Assembly (NCBI GenBank): GCA_963576735.1
Contig: OY755183.1
Coordinates: forward strand, 13,597,213 to 13,661,212
DNA from: Bedellia somnulentella
Lineage: Eukaryota; Arthropoda; Insecta; Lepidoptera; Bedelliidae
Reading direction: 5' to 3'
Length of the DNA stretch: 64,000 bases
The translations under genes were made by a program, and so were the position numbers. Positions 18,956 through 28,481 of this stretch are shown here, one piece after another; within the stretch, counting starts at the first letter, position 1, and every line of letters starts with the position of its first letter. The notes under the pieces were generated by a model. That model was given only the letters and a program-made list of their open reading frames with translations, was not told where the DNA came from and did not search any database.

Positions 18956-19985
18956 CACAGATCTCTGTATTTGAATAGATAACGCAAGTGTCATTTCTTG
19001 TATAGAAACCAAGCGTGCCATTATTTTTCCATCTACTGTGACGTCACATGGGCAATTTAGTGATGGGAACTCCCCGTCAGCGCGTAAACGATTCAATAGA
19101 TTATATTCGAGTGCATCGACAGACGAATGATAAATTGACAGAAGAATGATAAATCTAGAATTATACCTGTTTTTTAATAAAGCTATTTTCTCATGGTCTC
19201 ATTTTTATTCTGAGCAACTCTTCCTACATTATTTTCCTCCACCACTACATCTTCTCGGAGAACAACGATCTAAATCAGTGAGTTAATGTGTCAGTTAGTC
19301 AGTGAGTAGTTCAGTAGCCTTTATTATTATAATAACTTGTCCTTATTGATAACCTACCTAATTAACTAGTTTTAATAATTTGTTCTCGGAAAGTTACAAA
19401 ATGATTTAAAAAAACCCCGAGAAGAAATTTTATCTACAAAAAGGAAAGCCAGTAGAAGGCGCTATGACAAAATATAATACAACCCAGAACTAATTCGTAT
19501 TTGAAAAAAAACAAATAAAATAACTTGTAGAGAAGGAAAAATAATCAAGTATTTTTTTTCGTTGTCTGTTTTTCTCCAGGCTGTATCTCATAAAGAGTGA
19601 TAACTAGAAAGCTGAAATTTTCACAAATGACGTATTTCTGTTGCCGCTATAACAACAAATACAAGTAAAAAAAGGATTTTAAGGGGGGCCCCTTACAATA
19701 AACGTGTTTTTTTCCGTATTTGTTTGCTCAATATTAAAACGTTAATAAGTAGATACTTAAAATTTTCTCAGTATATTTACTTGTATATACCTTTCAAAAT
19801 AAATAATTAAATAACAGTAAAGTAAATATCAAAGGGGCTCCCATACAAAAACGTTATTTTCTATTATAGATGATAGTACGGAACTCTTCGTTTGTTCAAT
19901 ATTGGAAATAAAAAAAAAACAAAGTAGTGTTACAAACTCCTCAACATTTGCTGAATATGTAGAATTATCAGAAGCAGTAACAGAA
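18956..19985. other. Non-coding, mixed repeat remnants
   Basis: TGTATTTGAATAGAT at 18960 and the following CGCAAGTG are repeated inverted near 21080-21110, a THAP-element relic. The rest (19100-19985) has no coding frame. 19560-19700 and 19850-19910 contain two diverged copies of a motif around GGGGNCCCxTACAAxAA.AACG, an unassigned repeat. Confidence 0.35.
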
Positions 19986-19989
19986 TTAA

Positions 19990-20260
19990 ATACCTTCTCA
20001 TTTGTGTAATGAATGATGTCTTTACTAAGGTTTGTAAACCAGTTAAAATCTATGAAGATAATTCAGCAGCTGTAGCTATTTCTAAGTATGGAAACTTTGC
20101 AAAGAATTCTAAGCACATTGAAGTTCACTATCATTTTGTAAATTAAAATGTTTAGCAGGGAAGTATACAAAATAGAGTCAGAAAATAAAATTGCAGATAC
20201 ATTTACAAAACCTGTGGGAAATGTTAAATTCACTAACTTAAAAATGCTAAATTTAAAGGA
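19990..20260 (+). pseudogene. Ty1/copia-type RNase H, C-terminal fragment
   Basis: Reading-frame pieces give IYEDNSAAVAISKYG, AKNSKHIEVHYHFV and then KIADTFTKPVGNVKF. These match the end of copia-class polyproteins, where DNQSA.., KH.D.RYHF and ADxFTKPL are typical. A stop follows HFVN and the rest of the polyprotein is absent. It is a short relic. Confidence 0.75.
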
Positions 20261-20318
20261 GTATAGTTCCCTAATTGATTATAATTACTGTAGTACTTAA
20301 GAAGCTTTGAACTTATGT

Positions 20319-20510
20319 AAGGAGGCGTGTTCGTGTATATATGTACATTTATATTGGCAACACTGAGTGAAGGAAGGAAGTAAATAAAGACTGACACATA
20401 CCACACGTTAAGAAATGTAGCTTAGAGAAAAACTTGTAACTAAAATTAAACTGTTCTTTTTTTAAATAAAAACAAAGTTAAAACAAGAGTATTCCAATTA
20501 ATTATTTAAC
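20319..20510 (+). repeat. Putative polypurine tract and start of a copia-type 3' LTR
   Basis: AAGGAGGCG at 20319-20327 looks like a polypurine tract, and TGTTCGTGTATATATG from 20328 would begin the LTR. The end of the LTR could not be placed. Confidence 0.4.
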
Positions 20511-20559
20511 AGAAACATTGTAGTAATAAAAATATTTTAGATACATGGAACATCCATCG

Positions 20560-21130
20560 CGTATATTATCATTTCTCTGTTCCCAAAATCGATTAGAATT
20601 AGAATCGAATACAACTATCTGTGTAGGTACAACACATTTTGCTTAAAATGACAGAAATATGACAATAGCTACCGTACCGTGTAGCTGATTGACAGGTGAA
20701 AATATCGTTCATTTTGATGTTCATTGCGTGTTTTAATAGACAAGCCATACTAGATAGCTTTGTAACTAAAAGCGGCAATGTATTATAAATTAAGCGATAC
20801 ACACTCGTTCAAAAGTTTTTCAGTGTAAAACCACAACGAACACGAAATAATTGATTTTGCAATAAAAACCACATAATCTAATAATAAAGTGACCAACCGA
20901 TGAAAGGAAATCTTTCTATTAATTAGTCCCGCTTTATTTAGATAGTGTTTGCAACTCAATACGGCACAATTAGGCATTTTTTATATTTAGCTTGACATCT
21001 GTCACCGAGAACGTTCGAGCACGGATTCAATCAAATGGCGATAAACTAAGATAATTTTACTCAGTTTTTACACGCGAAGTACATGCACTTGCGGCATCTA
21101 TTCAAATACATGTCTGTGATTATGACTCTG
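20560..21130 (-). mobile_element. THAP-domain element (copy 3, distinct family)
   Basis: In the minus sense a THAP-like start, MPNCAVLSCKHYL … ISFHRL, occurs at 20977-20890. Flank sequence (TATGACTCTGTCTATAG and TAGTCAAAGC at 21118-21155) is shared with copies 1 and 2. The frame after HRL has no Pro-Lys-Asp continuation, so it is either spliced or broken. The limits are approximate. Confidence 0.45.
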
Positions 21131-21564
21131 TCTATAGTGTTTATAGTCAAAGCCTAAGACCAACTACCGATTTGACCATATGTCTTTTATTTTTATTTTA
21201 GCTTCGGCTAAGAAACTCACCATACTTTCTCAGTTTGATTGTACGACACTTTTTATGTATTAATTATTTTGAAAATTACAATATTTTAGATAAGCATTCC
21301 ATAGGCAAAGTTGTTTAGTTTGATCTCTTTTATCAATGTAAAATATAAAAAGGGTATGTTTCAAAAACGAGGTCTAGGCCAATTTAAAAAAACACTTTGT
21401 AGGTAAGAGGGATTAAAATCTTCCCTAAAAGCGTAAAACGGGGACAGATTTTTTGCATGATTAAAGGTGTGGTATTCAATCCTCCTCGCCTGATCGCATG
21501 AACTAGATAACCTAGAGCTTATGTCACACTAAACTTGGAAGCAACTTTGGGAGTGTCCTCATTA
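21131..21564. other. Non-coding
   Basis: The first 170 bp are inverted copies of the flanks at 17195-17305. The rest is unassigned. Confidence 0.35.
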
Positions 21565-21795
21565 CCACATCACGGTCATAAATCCCAAAAAGGGGTAGCC
21601 AGAGCTTTAGAGCTAGAAACTCCTTAGCCACATTTGAAAGTTGTTAGGGAAGATGGTAGAAATAAATTATTGTTGTTGATGGTTCTCCAACCGCATCGCC
21701 CAAAAACCGCTTGAAAAGCCCCACACCCTTATGTGCCTTTTACGACAACCGTGGGTAGACAGGGGTAGTTACATTCTAAGCCGGCTCTACACAGT
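21565..21795 (-). repeat. SINE1 copy
   Basis: Second-subfamily copy (CCCAAAAAGGGGTAGCCAGAGC, GATGGTAGAAATAAA). Confidence 0.75.
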
Positions 21796-21814
21796 AGCGT
21801 TTATACCTATCTAA

Positions 21815-22598
21815 GTAGATGTAGTAGCTGAAATCTTGAAAGTATTAGAATACGAACATCTCGATGTACTTGTGCACCTGTTCAATGCCATTTATGACAC
21901 TGGAATTATTCCTTCAGAGTGGCTTCACTCAATGTTTTTAAACCTCCTCCAAAGACCACCTCTACCAAAGATTAGTACCGCGAAACGTTGCAATGAATAC
22001 CGTACCATTTCCTTGATGAGCCACGTTCTGAAAATATTTTTGAAGGTCATTCACAAAAGGATATACCGGAAATTAGAAGAAAATCTATCAGAGACACAAT
22101 TTGGGTTCCGAAATGGCTATGGAACACGGGACGCACTATTTGCTTACCAAGTGCTGATGCAGCGAAATGAATCTAACCGTACACGTGTGTTTCATCGATA
22201 ATGAGAAGGCATTTGATCGTGTGAAACATGAAAAACTTATTCATATCTTAGAAACGATAGGACTCGATTCAAAAGACGTATCAATAATAAAAAATCTCTA
22301 CTGGCAGCAGACAGCAAACGTACGCGTGAAACACGAACTCACAGCTGATGTTGAGATACTAAGAGCAGTGCGATAGGGATGCATACTATCGCTGTTGCTC
22401 TTCAATATCTATGCTGAAGAGATTTTCTCAGAAGCCCAACTAAGGAATTGTTGTAAATGGGAGAACCCTCAACAACATCCGATATGCTGATGATACTATC
22501 CTCTTTGCCAGCATAAGGGAAGACCTGCACCAGCTGCTAAATCATGTTGAAGTAACTAGTGCACCAAATGGCTTAATTATTAATATAAAGTAGACCAA
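21815..22598 (+). pseudogene. LINE B reverse transcriptase, first half
   Basis: Translations in successive frames give NEYRTISLMSHVLKIF, QFGFRNGYGTRDALFAYQVL, DNEKAFDRVKHEKLIHIL and then, after a stop in place of the usual RQGC Gln, LLFNIYAEEIFSEA and RYADDTILFASI. This is the palm of a non-LTR retrotransposon reverse transcriptase with its YADD catalytic motif. Several frameshifts and stops mean it is dead. It is split at 22598 by LINE A and continues at 24987. Confidence 0.88.
22586..22598. repeat. Target-site duplication of LINE A, left copy
   Basis: TAAAGTAGACCAA is repeated exactly at 24987-24999 on the other side of LINE A. The LINE B protein frame resumes there (INIK stop TKY). Confidence 0.9.
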
Positions 22599-23599
22599 GT
22601 GTGAGTCCAAGGCTCCTATGGATAAAGGTGAAAGTAGGGCTGGTCCGGATGCGCATAATTTGCATGTATGCTCCGGACATGTCCAAATCACTATCCGAGA
22701 GGGAGGAGTTTTGGAATTTGTTAGACGATGTTGCGAATGGGTGTGATCAGAATGAGAGAATTGCTATGTTAGGAGATTTTAATGGTTGGGTATGGGTGTC
22801 ACGCAACGGTTGTGAAAGAGTTTTAGGAAAGTTTGGTGATAAAAGAGTGAACGAGAATGGTGAGAAAGTGATTGATGTATGTTTGGGGAGGAATCTTTGT
22901 GTTACGAACACGTTGTTTGAACACAAAGATATCCATATGTATACTAGACAGAGGGGAAGCGAGAGAAGTATGATAGATTTTGTGATAGTGGATGAAAGGC
23001 TAAGAGCAAAGGTTGTTGACACCAGAGTCCATAGGGGCATTAACGTTGGCACAGATCACTTTCTCGTTATATCACGATTTAGGGGTCTGTGCACGCGTTG
23101 GCGTCACAGGCCTAAAGTGTCAACAACGGATTTTGCGAGAATAAAAGTGGAGAAATTGGAAGAGGATGAATATATGAAGAAATTGGACGACAGGCTAAGT
23201 TGCGTGGAGATGAAGGATGAATTGGAAATAGAAGAAGTATGGGATGTGCTCAAATCGTCAATGATGAAGAACTATTTTGAGGGACTCTTTGAAAAAGAGG
23301 ATTCACCTATTTCTTCGCCAATTGGCAGCAATGTTGACTGGAATGAGGCATTGGGTACCAGTAGTGACAGTGAGATTAGTATGGAAGAAGTAATGAAAGC
23401 ATTGAAAAGTATGAAAGTAGGAAAAGCGGCAGGGTATGATAGGATAAGTATCGAAATGCTGAGGGCTGGTAAAGGGTTGGTGGCTTCCTGGCTGTACTTC
23501 CTTTTTCAAAAGTGTTGGTCGAGTGGTAAAGTACCGCGAGATTGGTGCAGGGCAGTGATTGTGCCCTTATATAAAGGAAGGGTCACACCAGGAAGCTAA
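22599..23599 (+). pseudogene. LINE A endonuclease (APE-type) and start of RT
   Basis: Features of an apurinic-like endonuclease are visible: ICMYAPDMSKSLSEREEFW, LGDFNGWVW, MIDFVIVDERLR and NVGTDHFLVIS, with the DFN and D-H pairs that such enzymes use to nick target DNA. The linker to the RT (EVWDVLKSSMMKNYFEGLFEKED) looks shorter than usual, suggesting an internal deletion. The RT begins with VMKALKSMKVGKAAGYDRIS. A one-base loss near 23575 ends the frame; the next frame takes over at once. The N terminus is truncated. Confidence 0.85.
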
Positions 23600-24923
23600 A
23601 AACTACCGCGGAATCAGCCTACTCAGTGTTGTCGGTAAATTGTATGCAAAGGTATTGATTAAAATAGTGATGAATGAAACAGATGACAAAATTTGGGATG
23701 TGCAAGCAGGATTTAGAAAGGGAATGGGATGTATGGATCAAATCTTCTCTTTAAGGAGCATCACTGAAAAGTTCTTAGCCAAGAATCGAAAGGTGTATTG
23801 CTCCTTCATAGATTTAGAGAAGGCGTATGATAGGGTGGTAAGGAAGTATTTGTGGGAGGTGTTATCCAAGTTCGGCTTGGGGAGCCAACTTATACGTGCA
23901 TTGGTATCACTCTATGAGGATTCTAGTGCATGTGTAAGAATAAACGGGGAAAACACAGACTGGTTCGGTATCTCTAGGGGTGTCCGACAGGGATGTGTAG
24001 CTTCTCCGTGGCTCTTCAACTTGTTCATGGATGACTGTCAGATAGAGTTGCGTGAAAGTGATTATGGACTGAGAATGGGTGAATTCGTCATCAAATGCCT
24101 CTTATATGCTGATGATCAAGTGTTACTTGCATCGTCGGTTGAAGAGTTGCAAGAGATGATGAATATTGCATGTGCGTCGTTTGAAAGAAAAGGAATGAGA
24201 GTGAATGTGGATAAAACCAAAACCATGGTTTTCGAGAGAGAGGATAATATGACTGAATGCGTGATTGAGATCAATGGTAAGAAAGTGGAACAAGTGAAAG
24301 AGTTCGTATATCTGGGAAGTTTGTTTACTAGGGATGGAAAGTGTGATGAAGACATTGAAAGAAGAGTAAAAAAGGGTAATGCGGTAAATGGAGCACTGGA
24401 TAGTCTCATGTCTAGTCAATCGGTGTCCGAAAAGGCCCGCATGGCTGTGCATGATGCTGTCCTCGTTCCTACGCTTATGTATGGCAGTGAATGTTGGGTG
24501 TGGCAGAAGAAGCATGAAAGCAGAGTGAATGCAGTAGAAATGAGATCCCTCAGAAAAGTTTGTAATGTAAGGTTATGTGATCTTGTGAGGAATTATGTGA
24601 TTCGTGAAAGGTGTGGTGTAAAAGATGATATTGTAAGAAAGATAGAAAAAGGAATGTTGAGATGGTTTGGGCACATAGAGAGGATGGATGACAGTAAAGT
24701 GATGAAAGAGATCTATAGAGCCAATGTGGAAGGTAATGTTAGTAGAGGACGACCTCGGAGGACACATTTAGATCAAATAGAAAATGTGCTCAAAAAGGCA
24801 GGTGTCCGAAGTACGAAGAATAAAAGGGCATGTATGAAAAGATTGATGGATGTGAATGAAGCTAGAGAGGTTTGCCAGGATCGTACAAAGTGGCGATCGA
24901 TAGTCTCAACATGTGGCAAATAA
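23575..24923 (+). CDS. LINE A reverse transcriptase, main part
   Basis: A long frame (454 codons in all) with NYRGISLLSVVGKLYAKV, FIDLEKAYDRV (motif A, Asp), RQGCVASPWLFNLFMDD (motif B) and LLYADDQVLL (motif C, YADD). The C-terminal region GSECWVWQKKHESRVNAVEM, GMLRWFGHIERMDD and RAGVR/KRAC is typical of a clade of insect LINEs (RTE-like; clade not certain). It copies LINE RNA by target-primed reverse transcription. The protein ends RTKWRSIVSTCGK. Because the start is lost to the frameshift at about 23575, this copy is probably inactive. Confidence 0.9.
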
Positions 24924-24934
24924 ATTCTGATTCT

Positions 24935-24990
24935 GCCTATCCCAATGGGAACTAATGGCGTGAGAATATGTATGTATGTATGTATGTAAA
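24935..24990 (+). other. LINE A 3'-end hairpin and (TATG)n tail
   Basis: CCTATCCCAATGGGAACTA can pair CCCA-TGGG, then GGCGTGAGAATATG leads into TATG repeats. The same arrangement ends SINE1 and SINE2. Confidence 0.7.
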
Positions 24991-25690
24991 GTAGACCAAA
25001 TATATGGTGGTCGGCCGCACACAACTATCTGCAACCCTCCACATTAAAAATCAACCGCTGGAAAAAGTTCGGTGATATAAATATCTCGGTTGTATTGTGA
25101 ACGAAAATGAGGACCATGCTGTGGAGGTCAGATGTCTTATCGAACAAGCCAGGGCAGCATTTATCAAAATGAGTCATCTGCTTTGCAATCGTAATCTCAA
25201 ACTCCCCATAAGATGCCGTTTAGTGCGGTGTTACGTATTTTCAGTTCTTCTGTACGGAGTAGAAGCGTGGACACTAACTCAGACCTTGTGTAAACGGTTA
25301 GAAGCCTTCGAAATGTGGATAGACAGAGAATGTTGAAAATATCCTGGACGGATATAGTAAGTAACGAAACGGTTTTACAGAGAATGCACAAAGATTTGGA
25401 GTTGCTGAAAATTATAAAGATTCGCAAGCTACAATACATGGGCTACATAATGCGTAATAGAAAATATGACCTCCTCCAATTAATCCTGCAGGGAAAAATA
25501 CAAGGTCGCTGAAGACCGGGCCGTAGGAAAACCCACTGGCTTCAAAATCTGTTCGAATGGGTCAACTATAGTTCCATCGAATTGTTCCGCGCCAACATTT
25601 ACGGGCCAAAATGGCCATAATGATAGCCGACCTCCGATAGGAGATGGCTTTCTCAAGCGTCTTACCAATTACCGTCCGAGAAGTTATGAT
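24987..25690 (+). pseudogene. LINE B reverse transcriptase, second half
   Basis: Resumes after LINE A: NQPLEKVR, YLGCIVNENEDHAVEV, LIEQARAAFIKM, SVLLYGVEAWTLTQ, EAFEMW, then a stop, and MGYIMRN, LLQLILQGKIQGR and GRRKTHWLQNLFEWVN. This order is that of the C-terminal domain of a common insect LINE. Frame changes at about 25330 and 25510. Inactive. Confidence 0.88.
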
Positions 25691-26089
25691 AACCCAAATC
25701 TTACCTGGCTCTCAGTCTATTATTAGTGTACGTTTATGGTCTGAATCCTAAGTTTGAGATAATTTTGAAATCGGGCAGGGGCGGATCCAGCCCTCAATTT
25801 AGGTTGGAGTATAGGGAAATTCCAAATACAACTCAATTATGGTCTCAATGTTAACTCAGTAATAAAATAAGAAACGGCAATAGATTTTGTATATTTGCTC
25901 ATCAGCATACGCCCCAGGAACCATATTATCATTGGACAGTTAGTCAAACAATAACCACAAATATGAAAATTGAAATCAAGCTGCTCCCGACCCTTAATCT
26001 GCACTACGCCAGGGTAGTGGTCTATAACCTAAACACTCTATTCAGGAAAGATTCAAGCCCCTCAGTGAGGACCCAAGTATATTGACTAA
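25691..26089. other. Non-coding
   Basis: No gene or known repeat recognised. Confidence 0.3.
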
Positions 26090-26164
26090 GTTGTGTCCGG
26101 TGAAAGTTTATTAAGCTGCAAACAGAAGCGCCAAAAGAGTATAAAATGTACAAAGAAAAATTTC

Positions 26165-26236
26165 GACACAGGCGGGAATCGAACCCGCGACCTCGGGTAT
26201 ACGCCCCGACGCTCTGCCAGTTGAGCCACCGTGTTG
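26165..26236 (-). repeat. tRNA-like repeat
   Basis: The cloverleaf parts in the minus sense are A-box TGGCTCAACTGG, anticodon stem TCGGG/CCCGA with loop GCGTATA, and B-box GGTTCGATTCC. Position 33 would be C instead of U, so a functional tRNA is doubtful. Confidence 0.6.
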
Positions 26237-26250
26237 CGCTGGCAGCCATT

Positions 26251-26322
26251 AACACGGTGGCTCAATTGGCAGAGCGTCGGGGCGTATAACCGAGGTCGCT
26301 GGTTCGATTCCCGCCTGTGTCC
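26251..26322 (+). repeat. tRNA-like repeat
   Basis: Mirror copy of 26165-26236, with small changes in the anticodon stem (CCCGA to ACCGA) and T-stem. A and B boxes are intact. Confidence 0.6.
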
Positions 26323-26549
26323 AAATTTTTCTTTCCTTTATTTATTAGCCATGTTGGTTTTCCTCACGATGATTTCCCTTGATTATAAAAATAACCGCAC
26401 ATTTGACTTTAGAAAAGACAAATTGCTGTAGGGTCGACCCAGGATTTGAAACGATGCCTATCTGCATTATAATCCGGTGACGGCGGTACATTGTATACTC
26501 CTTTGGCGCTTCTGTTTGCAGCTTAATAAACTTTCACCGGACACAACCT

Positions 26550-26790
26550 GGCTGGGGATTCCACATGAGGTTTTCATGAACAAAAAGATTTTAAAACATG
26601 GCTAAGTTGTACTTAGTCATTTGACAGTCTATTCGTAGAAAACGGCGATAGGTCTGCCCCGTATCGTATTGCGTGCGTTACACTGTCCAAGGAAATCGTG
26701 GGTATTCTGAACACCCAGTGACAATATCATGTGATGTTCGGAAGTATTAGTACCTCTTCTGGGGACATACGCCGTAAATTTTTTGAGTTG
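26550..26790 (+). repeat. SINE2 copy, diverged
   Basis: It shares GGCTAAGTTGTACTTAGTCAT, CAGTCTATTCGTA, ACGGCGATAGG and GGGGACATACGCCGT with the fuller copy at 49140-49510. Confidence 0.7.
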
Positions 26791-26939
26791 AGGTCGCGGT
26801 CGACTTTGCGTAGTTTTATGAAATGGAATAGAGTCAAAGCAGAGCCATAAGCTTCTAATATTTTCTTGCCAGAATAACTGAGTGTACAAGAAGTTTAATG
26901 TATATTTTCACGCAGCATGGTAGATTAAAGTTTTGAGTT

Positions 26940-27045
26940 TTTTAAATATTATTTACCATACCTTCTCATCTTCTAAAAGTGGCTGAGAAATTTCTAATTT
27001 ATTAGCTCTAGCTACCTCTGTTTAGGATTTATAGTCAGGGCATAT
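26940..27045 (+). repeat. SINE1 3' fragment
   Basis: Matches AAAAGTGGCTGAG.AATTTCTAAT and the GGATTTATAG end, but the tail is degraded. Confidence 0.6.
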
Positions 27046-28481
27046 GGGCGTACGTAACTTTTACTAAAACTAAATAAATAAAACAACAATTACAATAAAA
27101 TTATAATAATTAAATGTATCAATTATTAAATACTGTAATAAATTAAATATTTATATTTCCGATAACACATTATATTGTTAACCGTATAAATAAAATCTAA
27201 AAGTAAACATAAAACTTAATTATAAATGCAGTATCTAACAGACTAGGCATGGAATGATTTTACAATTTACATATATTCGCTGAAATTGGTAATGTAAATA
27301 AGTATATTCGCAACAGTTTACGCTCATTTCTCAAAATGATAATAATTCCTAAACTTAAAAAGACAGTCCACTTTATTCGACAAGAATTCTTGTTATAACC
27401 ATAAGGTTTCCTTTTCATCTCGATTAATATTCACTTTTATTTGATTCTTTATATATTTAGTAAAGGCGGCAGTCAAGAAAGTCATATTATATTTATAATT
27501 ATGAATAATATTGAACAAATAAAGAGTTATACATTAATTTTATAGACCTAACCAACAAATGACTAGTATAGATGGTAAAATTAATGTTCACTTGTAGTTT
27601 CATAATAAGTTATTGTCATTGTACTGGAGGGTTAGCCAAATTACAACTTAATAAAATCGAGTTGGAGTATCAACTCTTTAAACAATTTAGTTTCATCAAT
27701 CCGCTCTATGTCCCCACACCACCTTAACATTCCTTTCATATGTTAAAAATGTAAAGGGCATACAATTTGCACACATATCTAGTAAGACCTAAATAAAATA
27801 ATGAATATAAAAGAGTTAACTCACGCGCCTATATTGTCTAAGCCTCCAGTAAACAAACAAAAACTTATCACACAGACACTTTAGACTAGCTTAATACTTT
27901 GGTTTTGATTTTATATAAAACTAAATATGTTAATATTATCAGGTATTACAAGGATATATTTATAATACAGTGCAGTACCAACATGTATTAATCATTTTCG
28001 GACCACATAATTAATATTAGAACTGCCATAAGCCTCCATTAGACACATTGGACAATGGCCAAATCTACCTATTCAGGGTAGGCGCAAGTCCCTTAGTTCG
28101 GCAATATATGGATGTATATAAGAATATACAAGTATTATACAATTCTGTTCTGGGCGGAGAAGCTCATTGTTTTAGTATAAACTTAATCCTTAGTTATGAT
28201 ATACTATTAAGACTCTTTTAGTGTACTCCATGACTAAATTCATTCAAATTAATAAGAGGAATGTTAAGTCACTGATTATTATTATAATTTTATGATGACC
28301 ATCCAAAGATCACAAAGAAAAATTAAAATGTTTTATATCGATCATTCATTACATATGTAGCAGTCAAATAATTCTAACTATCTATCTTTACATTGGAAAA
28401 TTAAATTTACAATAGCTCTAATATTCGGAATTTTATACAATACCTTGCAAACAAAAAAAATAAAGCTTAGGTCTGTAATAT
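27046..28481. other. Downstream region of the ICA69 gene
   Basis: Very AT-rich, with no coding frame and no recognised repeat. Part of it is presumably the ICA69 3' UTR; a polyadenylation site could not be chosen. Confidence 0.4.

Larger units (their letters stand above)
22599..24986 (+). mobile_element. LINE A (5'-truncated non-LTR retrotransposon)
   Basis: It inserted into LINE B with a 12-13 bp duplication. It starts inside the endonuclease domain, so the 5' end is missing, and it ends in GGCGTGAGAATATG followed by a (TATG)n tail. It carries the endonuclease and reverse transcriptase in two frames. 3' fragments of the same family lie at 6546, 33548, 36956 and 48945. Confidence 0.93.
26090..26550. 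repeat. Large inverted repeat with head-to-head tRNA-like pair
   Basis: 26092-26155 (GTTGTGTCCGGTGAAAGTTT…) is repeated inverted at 26488-26549. Inside lie a minus tRNA-like unit (26165-26236) and a plus one (26251-26322), with a short spacer GCGCTGGCAGCCATT. The right arm contains an insertion (26345-26487) with a SINE2-like GGTTTTCCTCACGATG. Confidence 0.85.

Noticed and set aside
22747..24767. Several minus-strand frames of 64-130 residues
   Set aside because: Antisense to LINE A endonuclease and reverse transcriptase.
26165..26322. Functional tRNA genes (also at 16413, 35124, 40553, 41870)
   Set aside because: Acceptor, D and T arms and the pol III boxes are good, but the anticodon arm is mispaired or lacks U33, and the cores occur in repeated units with shared flanks. 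tRNA-derived repeats fit better.
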